The notes under the pieces: model-generated
Told to the model about the DNA's origin: nothing
What the model saw: the letters and a program-made list of their open reading frames with translations, nothing else
Database searches by the model: none
Program-made: the position numbers and the translations under genes
NCBI RefSeq assembly: GCF_007829335.1
Contig: NZ_VIWO01000003.1
Coordinates: 186,001 to 250,000, forward strand
Direction of reading: 5' to 3'
DNA length: 64,000 nucleotides
Source of the DNA: Chitinophaga polysaccharea
Lineage (GTDB): Bacteria; Bacteroidota; Bacteroidia; Chitinophagales; Chitinophagaceae
Shown here: piece by piece, positions 44,497-53,700 of the stretch
How positions within the stretch are numbered: the first letter of the stretch is position 1
Layout: every line of letters starts with the position of its first letter

Positions 44497-44510
44497 CTTA
44501 AACGTTTAAG
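44497..44510. promoter_or_regulatory. LacI-type operator upstream of the regulator gene (perfect palindrome)
   Basis: CTTAAACGTTTAAG, a perfect 14-base palindrome with central CG, 15 bases upstream of the LacI start. It points to autoregulation. Confidence 0.75.
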
Positions 44511-44653
44511 GATGCAAGTTTTTTGGAAAATTTTCTACCTTCCCCTTACAAATACTTATACGGCTGCGGCCGGCGGCCGAAAAAAAATCCAATGCCTTGT
44601 CCAATCCGTCCAAAACCATTTGTTATACAGGTATAACATTAAAACGTACAACA

Positions 44654-45007
44654 ATGCAAGAGTTTATCCTGATTTTCAGACACGAAGACGGCCATAAGAT
44701 AGCCTCTCCGGAACAAAACCAGATATGGATGAAACAAACCATGGATTGGATCGGCGGTATCGCCGCACAAAACAAATTTGTAGGCGGTAATGGCCTTCCT
44801 TTTGCAGATGCCCGGGTGGTACATGCCAATAGAACCGTGACCAACGGCCCTTTTGGCGAAATAAAGGAAACCATTGGAGGCTACATTATCGTAAAAGCTG
44901 GTTCTGTGGAAGAAGCTGTGGAGTTTGCAAAGGGCTGCCCCATTTTGCAGGGCGACGGTAATACGGTGGAGGTACGGCAGATCGCTAAAGGTGACGGCGT
45001 ACATTAA
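44654..45007 (+). CDS. YciI-related (DGPF-type) protein paired with ECF42
   Basis: Small cytosolic protein of 117 residues in the YCII/DGPF family (ferredoxin-like fold). Landmarks: FILIFRHEDG at the start and TVTNGPFGEIKETIGGYIIVKA in the middle, the NGPFGE standing for the DGPF box. Function of the family is poorly known. ATG 44654 begins at the first strand; the frame upstream has no family character. It sits 53 bases before an ECF42-type sigma gene, the standard context for DGPF proteins, with a terminator hairpin between. Confidence 0.88.
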   Translation: MQEFILIFRHEDGHKIASPEQNQIWMKQTMDWIGGIAAQNKFVGGNGLPFADARVVHANRTVTNGPFGEIKETIGGYIIVKAGSVEEAVEFAKGCPILQGDGNTVEVRQIAKGDGVH

Positions 45008-45017
45008 AAGAGAAGTT

Positions 45018-45055
45018 AGTCCCGGTAGCAAGGTTACCGGGACTGTTTTATTTTT
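45018..45055 (+). terminator. Hairpin with T-rich tail between the DGPF and ECF42 genes
   Basis: Perfect 10-bp stem AGTCCCGGTA / TACCGGGACT with a 7-base loop, then GTTTTATTTTT. It ends 5 bases before the ECF42 start, so it would terminate or attenuate read-through. Confidence 0.75.
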
Positions 45056-45060
45056 ATGTC

Positions 45061-46287
45061 ATGGAACAACCCGCCTTAATACCACATTTATTCAGGACAG
45101 AATTTCGAAAGATCACTGCGGTGCTCTGCAAGGCTTTCGGAATAGAAAACATCGCCGTAGCGGAAGATATCGCAGGCGAAACGTTTTTATCTGCCCTGGA
45201 AGTATGGCCCTATAAGGGTATTCCGGAGAACCCGGTAGCCTGGTTGTACCTGGTGGCAAAAAATAAAACCAGGAATTATCTTTTACGTAACCAGCACTTT
45301 GCAGAAAAAATAGCCCCGCAGATGAAGGCCGCGGCAACCGACAGTGAACAGCTGGATATCAATCTCTCGGAAAAAAATATTACAGACAGCCAGCTACAGA
45401 TGTTGTTTGCTATCTGTCACCCCGCTATCCCGGTGGAAGCCCAGATAGGATTGGCCCTTCGCATCCTCTGTGGTTTTGGGATTCCTGAAATTGCCACCGC
45501 TTTTTTAACGAACAAGGAAGTTATCAATAAAAGGTTATTCCGGGCAAAAGAGAAGTTAAGAGAAGAGAAAATTCCCATCGAGTTCCCCGCACCAACGGAA
45601 ATCAATCAACGCCTCGATGCGGTGCTCACTACTTTGTACCTGCTGTTTAATGAAGGCTACTACTCGGAAAGCCAGGACGCTGTACTACGGGAAGACCTTT
45701 GCCTGGAAGCGATGCGGCTCACCTATTTATTGATTGAATACGAAGCCACCAACCAGCCAGAAGTGAATGCGCTGTTTGCTTTGATGTGTTTTCATGCTTC
45801 CCGGTTTGAAGCCCGTAAAAGCGACAATGGGGAAATTATACTGTACCACGACCAGGACGAAACCCGCTGGAACCAGGAATTAATAGGCCGTGGAGCATGG
45901 TTCCTGCACCGGGCTTCGGAGGGACAACGGCTTTCCCGTTATCATCTCGAAGCGGCGATAGCTTACTGGAGCACACAAAAAAATGATACGCCCGAAAAAT
46001 GGGAACAGGTGCTGCAACTCTACAACCGCCTGCTCCAGGTAGCTTATTCTCCTATTGCCGCGCTCAACAGAACCTATGCACTCGCTAAGGTACACGGCGC
46101 CGCCATTGCTATTACCGAAGCGGAAAAATTGAAGCTGGAAAACAATCACTTTTATTTTGCCCTGCTGGGAGAACTGTATAGCAGTACTAACCCCAATAAG
46201 GCCCGCGAGCATTTTCAACGGGCTTACCAGCTGGCAATAACGGACACGGATAAACGGACTATGCAGCGGAAGATAGATGTGCTATAA
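45061..46287 (+). CDS. ECF42-type RNA polymerase sigma factor with C-terminal TPR-like extension
   Basis: Sigma factor of 408 residues: ECF regions 2 and 4 in the first 180 residues (NPVAWLYLVAKNKTRNYLL; FGIPEIATAFLTNKEVINKRL), then a long helical extension (TTLYLLFNEGYYSES; AAIAYWSTQKN; LNRTYALAKVHGA) of DUF6596/TPR character. This architecture and the DGPF neighbour define group ECF42, which has no anti-sigma factor; the C-terminal extension is thought to be needed for activity. It has no link to the FecR-controlled sigma factors in the window. Confidence 0.9.
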   Translation: MEQPALIPHLFRTEFRKITAVLCKAFGIENIAVAEDIAGETFLSALEVWPYKGIPENPVAWLYLVAKNKTRNYLLRNQHFAEKIAPQMKAAATDSEQLDINLSEKNITDSQLQMLFAICHPAIPVEAQIGLALRILCGFGIPEIATAFLTNKEVINKRLFRAKEKLREEKIPIEFPAPTEINQRLDAVLTTLYLLFNEGYYSESQDAVLREDLCLEAMRLTYLLIEYEATNQPEVNALFALMCFHASRFEARKSDNGEIILYHDQDETRWNQELIGRGAWFLHRASEGQRLSRYHLEAAIAYWSTQKNDTPEKWEQVLQLYNRLLQVAYSPIAALNRTYALAKVHGAAIAITEAEKLKLENNHFYFALLGELYSSTNPNKAREHFQRAYQLAITDTDKRTMQRKIDVL

Positions 46288-46361
46288 GCCGGTACATCTC
46301 CGCAAGAAACGGGTTGTGTACCCCCGGTGCAAACGTCACCTTTACTGTAAAAACAGACGTT

Positions 46362-46993
46362 ATGCATGTAGTCAGTGAACCGGCTATCCTCTATTTCGGA
46401 ACACCGGTCGTATTAATCAGCACCCTCAATGAAGATGGATCAGCTAACCTTGCGCCCATGTCATCGGCATTCTGGCTGGGACAACAATGTGTATTGGGAC
46501 TGGGAGCCTCATCCAAAACGACCGAAAACCTGTTGCGCACCCGCAGCTGTGTACTCAACCTCCCTTCGGTAAAGGAAGTGGCCGGCGTAAACCGCCTGGC
46601 ACTCACCACTGGTACTAACCCGGTTCCGGAACGGAAACAGCAAAGAGGCTACCGGTTTGAACCCCATAAATTCGAAACAGCTGGTTTTACACATTGCCTG
46701 CCGACAAAGTACCTGCACCCCGTGTAGCAGAATGCCCCGTACACCTCGAAGCCACAGTGTCGGCAGTACATTCCCTGGGCGCCACGCAAAGTATATGCAT
46801 CTTCCACCTGGATATTATCCGGGTGCACCTCCACCCCAGTATCGGGATGGATGGGCATCCTAACCGCGTAGATCCGGATAAATGGCGGCCCTTGCTCATG
46901 AGCTTTCAGCAACTGTACGGGTTAGGGGAGAGATTGGAAGAATCAGTATTGGCACAAATCCCCGAACACCTGTACGCCGTTTCGAAACGGTAA
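46362..46993 (+). pseudogene. Flavin reductase-like (FMN-binding split barrel) protein, broken by a 1-base frameshift
   Basis: Two adjacent open frames make one recognisable protein of about 210 residues. The first (46362-46727) holds VLISTLNEDGSANLAPMSS and ASSKTTENLLRTRSCVLNLP; the second (about 46694-46993) continues with APRVAECPVHLEATV and HLDIIRVHLHPSI, as in DIM6/NTAB-type flavin reductases. The break is near 46689-46694: one extra base in ACACATTGCC (giving ACACCATTGCC) restores GFTPLPADKVPAPRV. Either a real 1-base deletion or a sequencing error. ATG 46362 fits the family start; the first frame also opens at TTG 46314. Confidence 0.8.
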
Positions 46994-47024
46994 AACTTTC
47001 TTACATTCAATAGGATAAAATGTG

Positions 47025-47651
47025 ATGGGTATGTTACAAAACAGGGTAGACCCATTCGGCTACCTCATTAAAACCAGTGCCCGCGGCGGCTGGATGGGCA
47101 ATCGGGGCATATTGCACGATGAGCAGCAACATATTTGCCGGGCATATAAATCCACCGCCTGGATCACCTGCGTACTGCAATTCAAAAACCGCAAAAGAAC
47201 GGTGATGACGCCCGGTCGCTATACAGAATTATTTTTCCTGGATGAAGCCACCGCCTTCTCCGCAGGGCATCGTCCCTGCTTTGAATGCAGGCGCTCCGCT
47301 TACCAGCATTTTAAATCCTGCTGGCTGGCGGGTAATCCCCAATATGGATTTACCGCGGAAGTATCGATACAGGAAATAGATAAAATTTTACACCAGGAAA
47401 GGATCAACCGAACGAAGGAAAAAGTCACCTATGAAGACACTTTTGGTCAACTGCCGGATGGCGCTTTTATCGTCATAAACGAACAGCCCTGCCTGGTATT
47501 CCGGCAGATGGCTTATCCCTGGTCGCCTTTCGGTTATGGTGCACCTATAGCCATCAGCCCTAACGAAACAGGAACCGTGTTAACGCCGGCTTCCATCATC
47601 CGGGCTTTCAAGGCTGGATATATTCCCGAAATAATACTTCCAGTCATTTAA
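47025..47651 (+). CDS. Conserved hypothetical protein with CxxC motif
   Basis: Cytosolic protein of 208 residues that I do not recognise by name. Features: GGWMGNRGILHDE near the start, a WITCVLQFKNRKR strand, TELFFLDEATA, then AGHRPCFECRRSAY (Cys about 85 and 88), which looks like the zinc-binding RPCxxC of Ada-type domains. The C-terminal half (PDGAFIVI; AYPWSPFGYGAP) suggests a second small domain. Nearby Cys at about 38 and 49 could complete a metal site. ATG 47025 or 47031 could be the start. It has no operon link that tells its function. Confidence 0.75.
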   Translation: MGMLQNRVDPFGYLIKTSARGGWMGNRGILHDEQQHICRAYKSTAWITCVLQFKNRKRTVMTPGRYTELFFLDEATAFSAGHRPCFECRRSAYQHFKSCWLAGNPQYGFTAEVSIQEIDKILHQERINRTKEKVTYEDTFGQLPDGAFIVINEQPCLVFRQMAYPWSPFGYGAPIAISPNETGTVLTPASIIRAFKAGYIPEIILPVI

Positions 47652-47677
47652 ACAGGTAGCTTTCTTATTTTTACACC

Positions 47678-48082
47678 ATGAAACATATAGATTGTGCGGG
47701 CCTGATTGTGATAAAAAACCGTCGGCTATTGCTCGCCTATAGTAATAATAAAGGCGCCTGGTATTTGCCGGGAGGAAAAGTAGATCCGGGAGAAACAGCG
47801 GTGGCAGCCCTGCAACGGGAAATTAATGAAGAGCTGAATATCCATTTGCCGGCAGATAGCCTGCAATGGTATTACTTCATTACGGCTCCTGCTTTTGGTG
47901 AGGATAACCTGGAAATGAGACAACATTGTTTTTTGCATGAGCTGGAACAGGAGCCTGTTCCTTCTGCTGAAATCGGCGCCCTGCGTTACTTTACACCTGC
48001 CAGCTATCAAATGGAAGCCCACCAGGTAGCAGGAGTGTTAATGGCTTTCGACAAACTGCGTGACGACGGATTAGTAGATTAA
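47678..48082 (+). CDS. Nudix hydrolase
   Basis: Small cytosolic hydrolase of 134 residues acting on a nucleoside diphosphate linked to some moiety. The Nudix box runs from Gly 33 to Ile 55 (GKVDPGE then REINEELNI). The conserved Gly after the EE pair is Asn 54 here, a tolerated but uncommon change; the metal-binding Glu residues are all present. It is the first of three closely spaced plus-strand genes (Nudix, DinB, CYTH). Substrate unknown. Confidence 0.9.
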   Translation: MKHIDCAGLIVIKNRRLLLAYSNNKGAWYLPGGKVDPGETAVAALQREINEELNIHLPADSLQWYYFITAPAFGEDNLEMRQHCFLHELEQEPVPSAEIGALRYFTPASYQMEAHQVAGVLMAFDKLRDDGLVD

Positions 48083-48106
48083 ATTCATGAATTTTGATAC
48101 CATTGC

Positions 48107-48652
48107 ATGATATCACACCAGCTATTACTACAGCGTTTTAATGACACCATTGATCAATGGATGGCTTTCCTGGACCACTACTCCCTGGAACAATTGTTGC
48201 AGTCGCCGGCGCCAGGAGCCTGGTCATTGGGACAGCTATACATGCACCTCATCGACGATACTACATATCATATCGAACAAATGAAGGCCGCCTTACTGGC
48301 TACCGGGAACAGCGATAAAGAGATGCATCCTGATGCCAAAGCTATTTTCGCACAAGAGGGATTTCCCGATGTGTTGATAACCGGTCCGGCTACTTACGAC
48401 AGCGTACCGCAGCCGGTGGACAGAGTTGTACTGTTACAGGGATTGGAGCAGGTAAAGCGCGAAGTACAACAACTATTATCGGCTACCGATATTATACAAT
48501 CCCGGGGCAAAACCATGCACCCCGGATTACATTTCTTTAGCGCAGCAGAATGGTTACAGTTTACCACCATGCATATGCAACATCATCTGCGGCAAAAAGC
48601 ACGAATAGATCGCCTCATCAATAAAAATAACCAGGAATGGGACAGGAAATAG
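48107..48652 (+). CDS. DinB superfamily protein
   Basis: Four-helix-bundle protein of 181 residues. Likely metal ligands are His in QLYMHLIDD, and the two in TMHMQHHLRQK; APGAWSLGQLYMHL is the typical family block. Many members are metal-dependent transferases or of unknown role. The 3' end overlaps the start of the CYTH gene by 16 bases, which points to translational coupling. Confidence 0.85.
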   Translation: MISHQLLLQRFNDTIDQWMAFLDHYSLEQLLQSPAPGAWSLGQLYMHLIDDTTYHIEQMKAALLATGNSDKEMHPDAKAIFAQEGFPDVLITGPATYDSVPQPVDRVVLLQGLEQVKREVQQLLSATDIIQSRGKTMHPGLHFFSAAEWLQFTTMHMQHHLRQKARIDRLINKNNQEWDRK

Positions 48653-49104
48653 AAAGGAAGTTTTTGGTAAACGCAACGCAATGGCAGCAGGCAGAAAAGC
48701 CTGTGGGAGAACATTACAGGCAGGGATACCTGCTGCTGGACCCGCATAAAACGATCCGGGTGCGCCTCACACCCACCAAGGGTTTTTTGACCATCAAGGG
48801 GAAGACTACCGGCGCTACCCGGGCAGAATTTGAATATGAAATACCGATGGACGAAGCCAGCGCTTTGTTAGACCAGTTTGCGATCGCTGAGCTGTCGAAG
48901 ATCAGGTATACCCTTACCTACAAGGATAAAGTTTGGGAGATAGATGAATTCCTGGGGGACAATGCCGGTTTGATCGTGGCAGAGATAGAGCTGAAAAGCG
49001 AAGATGAATCTTTTGAACGACCAGTGTGGGTATCGGAAGAAGTGACGGCAGATGCCCGGTATTATAATGCCAATCTGACAACGATGCCTTATAACAAATG
49101 GTAG
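48637..49104 (+). CDS. CYTH domain protein (triphosphate tunnel metalloenzyme)
   Basis: Cytosolic protein of 155 residues. The signature ExExK is seen in EIERKFLV at residues 4-11; conserved tunnel residues include TIRVRL, TIKGKT and EFEYEIP, then KDKVWEIDEFLGDNAGLIVAEIEL. Relatives hydrolyse inorganic triphosphate or thiamine triphosphate; a few are adenylate cyclases. The short length fits a stand-alone tripolyphosphatase-type enzyme. It overlaps the DinB gene and ends at a strong bidirectional terminator. Confidence 0.9.
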   Translation: MGQEIERKFLVNATQWQQAEKPVGEHYRQGYLLLDPHKTIRVRLTPTKGFLTIKGKTTGATRAEFEYEIPMDEASALLDQFAIAELSKIRYTLTYKDKVWEIDEFLGDNAGLIVAEIELKSEDESFERPVWVSEEVTADARYYNANLTTMPYNKW

Positions 49105-49118
49105 ATTACATGACAGTT

Positions 49119-49171
49119 GTATAAAACAAATGGGAGTAACACATTCAGCGTTACTCCCATTTGTTTTATAC
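49119..49171. terminator. Bidirectional intrinsic terminator between CYTH and susD4
   Basis: Perfect 22-bp stem (49119-49140 with 49150-49171) and 9-base loop. A-rich on the left arm and T-rich on the right, so it works on both strands between convergent genes. Confidence 0.92.
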
Positions 49172-49177
49172 GTGATA

Positions 49178-50728
49178 TTAATATCCTGAATTCTGTATCA
49201 ACACAGGGGCATTTCTATCTATCTCCGTTTGCGGAATAGGCCAGAAATCATACTGGGGCAGATACTTGGTTTTGATAGTGGGCTGTAGCGGATTAGGCAC
49301 AAATCCATTCAGTTTCTGGGCAGCAATTCCCCACCTTCTCAGGTCGAAGTAGCGGAGTCCTTCCAGGGCAAATTCCACTCTTCTTTCATGCCGGATCTTG
49401 GCTCGCATCTGGGTTTGCGACAAGCCCGCTGGTAAGTCGGGCATATTGCTGCGGTTTCTCACCAGTTTAATAGCGGAATACACGGAGGCGTCAGGACCAG
49501 CCACTTCATTCTGGGCTTCGGCATACATGAGCAACACGTCGGCAAAACGCAGCAATACAAAATCATTATCATCAATGGTACCATAGTCAGGGTCTACGAG
49601 GGAAGGGTCCAGCCATTTCTTTACCGCATAGTAGCCGGTGGTCCAGCTGTCTTTACCCGGGGTGGCAATGGCTAAGGCGCCGGTAAATGGCCAGCCTTGT
49701 GCTTTGGTATCGCCGGGGAAGAAGAAAGTCTGGCGCATACGCGGATCACGGTGTTCGTATGGTTTGCCAGGTACATACACCGCAGAGGAAGCGGTATCTT
49801 TGCCATCAGCGGCTTCGTATTCGTTGATTAGATCCTGGGTGCCTTGTTCTCCCTTCCAGCGTTGCAGGTTCACGGAAATGGCCACATCCTGGTGCAGGAT
49901 ATTGGGACGCAGGTACTTCACGGAAAACATGATCTCCTTACTGTTATTCTGATCAGGCTTATAGAAGTTGCCGGCATAGCTGGGATTCAGCGAATATTTG
50001 TTGCCGGTAATGATTTGCTGCGCCAGTGCCGCTGCAGCAGCATAGTTTTTCTGGAAAAGCAATACCCGTACTTTATATCCCTGGGCAGTGCTCTTTACAG
50101 CATGTCCGTTACCATAGGCATCGTCAGGCAGGGCGGCAATAGCTGCATCAAGGTCGGTCAGCACTTGCTTCAGCACGGCATCACGATCTGATTTTGCCCG
50201 GCTGGATTTATAGTCGAGGCTGAATGGGTCTTCTGTTACTATTACGGTATTACCATAAAGTTGTGCCAGCCAGAAGTAGTTGAATGCCCGCAGGAAATAA
50301 GCTTCTCCCTTGTATTGGGTAAGTTTGTCACCACTCAGCACTTTGTCTACGTTAGCGAGGAAGCTATTCACAGAGGCAATAGCCTGGTAACAGTTGGTAT
50401 AATACGATAATACAAAATCGCCCGACTGTGGCGTAATACCCCCGGTCAGTGCATCGAGGCCACCGCCGTAGTTGTATTGCCCATAGGAATCATCTGTAAA
50501 GTTATCCCAGGCAAATACCGTGTATTGGGAGGTAGCATACCCACCACTGCTGGCGTATAAGGTATTATACAAACCGGTGAGTGCCTTATCGGCATCATCG
50601 GGCGTTTTCCAGAACAGGGAGGAGGCCAGCTTATCCGGCGGCGTTACATCGAGCACATTTTTACCACAGCCGCTGCCTATGATCATCGCTATTCCTACTA
50701 ATATTAATAACTGCTGATATTTTTTCAT
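49178..50728 (-). CDS. SusD/RagB family lipoprotein, locus 4
   Basis: Surface glycan-binding lipoprotein of 516 residues pairing with SusC4. The lipoprotein signal ends in GSGC (Cys 21), followed by the typical KNVLDVTPPDKL start of mature SusD. Other landmarks: KGEAYFLRAFNYFWLAQLYG, ADVLLMYAEAQNEV and RRVEFALEGLRYFDLRRWG. It is the last gene of locus 4; no enzyme is attached. Confidence 0.95.
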   Translation of the reverse strand: MKKYQQLLILVGIAMIIGSGCGKNVLDVTPPDKLASSLFWKTPDDADKALTGLYNTLYASSGGYATSQYTVFAWDNFTDDSYGQYNYGGGLDALTGGITPQSGDFVLSYYTNCYQAIASVNSFLANVDKVLSGDKLTQYKGEAYFLRAFNYFWLAQLYGNTVIVTEDPFSLDYKSSRAKSDRDAVLKQVLTDLDAAIAALPDDAYGNGHAVKSTAQGYKVRVLLFQKNYAAAAALAQQIITGNKYSLNPSYAGNFYKPDQNNSKEIMFSVKYLRPNILHQDVAISVNLQRWKGEQGTQDLINEYEAADGKDTASSAVYVPGKPYEHRDPRMRQTFFFPGDTKAQGWPFTGALAIATPGKDSWTTGYYAVKKWLDPSLVDPDYGTIDDNDFVLLRFADVLLMYAEAQNEVAGPDASVYSAIKLVRNRSNMPDLPAGLSQTQMRAKIRHERRVEFALEGLRYFDLRRWGIAAQKLNGFVPNPLQPTIKTKYLPQYDFWPIPQTEIDRNAPVLIQNSGY

Positions 50729-50752
50729 AACTAATCATTTAACAGGAAGAAA

Positions 50753-53700
50753 TTAAAACTGTACCATCGCGCCAAAGGTGTAGGTCTTTGTTTGCGGGTA
50801 GGTAACATAGTTGCCGCTGCTTACACGTTCCGGGTCCAGTCCGGGAAATTTGCTGATGGTAAATACGTTGTCGGCAGTGAAATATACGCGGAGCGATTTA
50901 ATACCTACCTGTTTCAGCATAGGGGCAGGTAAATTATAGCCCAGCTGTACATTCCTCAAACGCAGGAAAGACGCATCTTTTAGGAAATAGGTGGATGCGT
51001 AATTCTGTACGGGTTTATAACCATCGGCTACATAAATTTTGGGCATCGTGTTGGTATGATTCGTTGGCGTCCAGCGGTCTCTCCACGCAGTGGTCGGAAC
51101 AGAGCCCTGTCTGAAGGGTTCTATACCCCAGCCGTTCACATAAATTTTCTGTCCTTCGGACGCATACAGTTGAGCACTCAGGTCAAAATTTTTCCAGGAG
51201 GCGCCCAGGTTAATGGCATACTGGAAAGAAGGATATTTTCCTTTGATGTAAGTGCGGTCTTTATCATCAATCACGCCGTCGTTATTGATGTCTTTTATTT
51301 TCAGATCGCCGGGAGTAGGTGTGACAGGCTGTTTGGGCGATTTGGCAATTTCATCTGCACTCTGGAAAATGCCATCCCAGGTATACAGGTAAAATTCATC
51401 CAGGGGATGGCCTTCTTCCCGGATGGTGGTGCTGCTGATTTCTCTTTTGCCAAATTTCTCCAGCATATTTTTATATGCCTGGAAATTACCGCCTATATAC
51501 CAGGTGAAATTTTTCCCGATGCGGTCGTTATACTGTACGCTAAATTCCACGCCCTTGTTTCTTACAGCGCCGTTGTTGATAACAGGTGGTTGTAATCCTA
51601 ACCACAGCGGTACTTGTGAGGTGCGGAGAATATCAAAAGTATATTTATTGAACCAGTCGGCGGTAAAGTTGAGTTTATTATTCAGCGCGGTCAGGTTCAA
51701 TCCTAAATCCAGTACCCGTGTGGTTTCCCAGGAAAGTCCCGGATCAATGACCTGGCGGCCATTGAAGCCGGTGGCAATGCTGGTGCCAAATACATAAGGC
51801 GTATTGTCGAGGGTGGATTGGTAAGGATAGGTACCAATGTTCTGATTACCTAATTGTCCCCAGGATGCTCTTAACTTCAGGTCATTGATCCAGGACACCT
51901 CTTTCATAAATGCTGCTGAAGATATTCTCCAGGCGCCGGAGAAGGAATAAAATAAACCCCAGCGCGTGTTGGAAGGCAACCTGGAAGTACCATCGTACCT
52001 TACGCTGGCGCCAAACAGGTATTTATCTGCATAGTCATAATTGACATTACCATAAAAGGAGCGGATACCCCATTGTCCTGATGTACCGTTGTTGGCTTGT
52101 CCATCTTGTGGCCCGGCATTCAATTCCCGCAGCAGGTTGGTGGGAAACTGCGTACGGCTGGCGCCCAAAGTATCTGCTTTATTCAGCTCCTGCTGATAAC
52201 CGGCCAGTGCGGATAACTGGTGGTCTCCGAATTTCTTCTTGTAGGTGAATTGGGAATAATACACGGTGTAGAGATACCCCATATTGCCCACGGTGAGGCC
52301 GGGAGTACCATCGTCGAGCAATCCGGCGGGACTCATGTCGCTGAAATAATAAGTAGGAATTGTAGGGCGGAAGTCGTTGTACTTGTAGTTGTCGTAGTTC
52401 ATACCGGCCTTGTTTTCCCATCTCAATCCATCCACGATATCTACATCGAGCGACAGGTTGCCTTGTGCATAGTAGTCGCTTGTTCTTACACGGATATCTT
52501 CCTGTACAATGGCCACCGGGTTTTTGTTGCCCAGTTCATTAGAGTAGGCTTTTTTGATCCATTTACCATCTACAGAGGCGGGGTACAGCGGTGATTGTGC
52601 CAGCGCAGACAGGAACATATCGCCTGCCCCGTTTTCGGGATATTTTCTGTCGGCATAGCGCATTTGTACATTGGCGCCTACAGTGATTCTTTTATTCACC
52701 CTGGAGCTCAGGCCGAGGTCGAGCGTATATTTTTTATAGTCGAAGCCAATCAATACGCCGGGCTGCGTGCTGATGCCCACACCCAGGCTATAGTTGGTAT
52801 TGTCTTTACCGCCGCTCATGTTCAGGTAGTGATTCTGGGTATATGCGGTTTGGAAAATATCATCCAACCAGTTGTGGTTAGGATATTTAACACGGTCGGT
52901 AGCATTTTGATAGAGGTCAATTTGCTGTTGGGTGTAAAGGGGGGCCAGGCCGGAATTGGTGCGGGCTTCATTCGACAACTGCATGTATTCGGCTGAGTTG
53001 GTAATGATATCAGGGAGTTTGGCGGCTTTGGAAATACCGAGGTTGTAATTGTAGCTCAAAGAAAAGCCTCCTTTCCCTTTCTTCGTTTTCACCACGATCA
53101 CGCCGTTGGCGCCGCGTGATCCATAGATAGCAGCAGATGCCGCATCTTTTAGCACCGATACCGATTCAATGTCGTTAGGATTTAAGATGCTCATGTTGCC
53201 GGGTAGTCCGTCGATGATCACTAATGGATCGTTGCCGGCGCCACTGAAGGTGCTCACGCCGCGGATCCGCAGTTGCACATTTTCATTGCCTGGTTCGCCC
53301 GATCCCTGTGTTACCTGTAAGCCCGGTAGCTGGCCTTGCAGGAGGGAGGCGGGATTGGTGGCTACGCGTTTGTTGAGGTCGGCCCCCGATATCGTTGCTA
53401 CGGCACTGGTGAGCTTATGTTTTTCCTGGGTGCCGTAGCCTACTACCACTACTTCATTCAACCCGGCCACATCTTCTCTCAGCGTGATAGTGAGCTGGCG
53501 CTGATCGCCTACTACTACTTCCTGGCGGAGAAAGCCGATGGCGGAAATAACGAGGACTGCGTTGTCGGGTACTTCCAGTGAAAACAATCCTTCCGGGGAG
53601 GTGAGGGCGCCCTGTGTAGTGCCTTTGATCTGTACGGTAATATTGGGCAGGGGATTCCCTTTTTCATCTACCACTTTCCCGCTGATTTTTTTGCTGCGGA

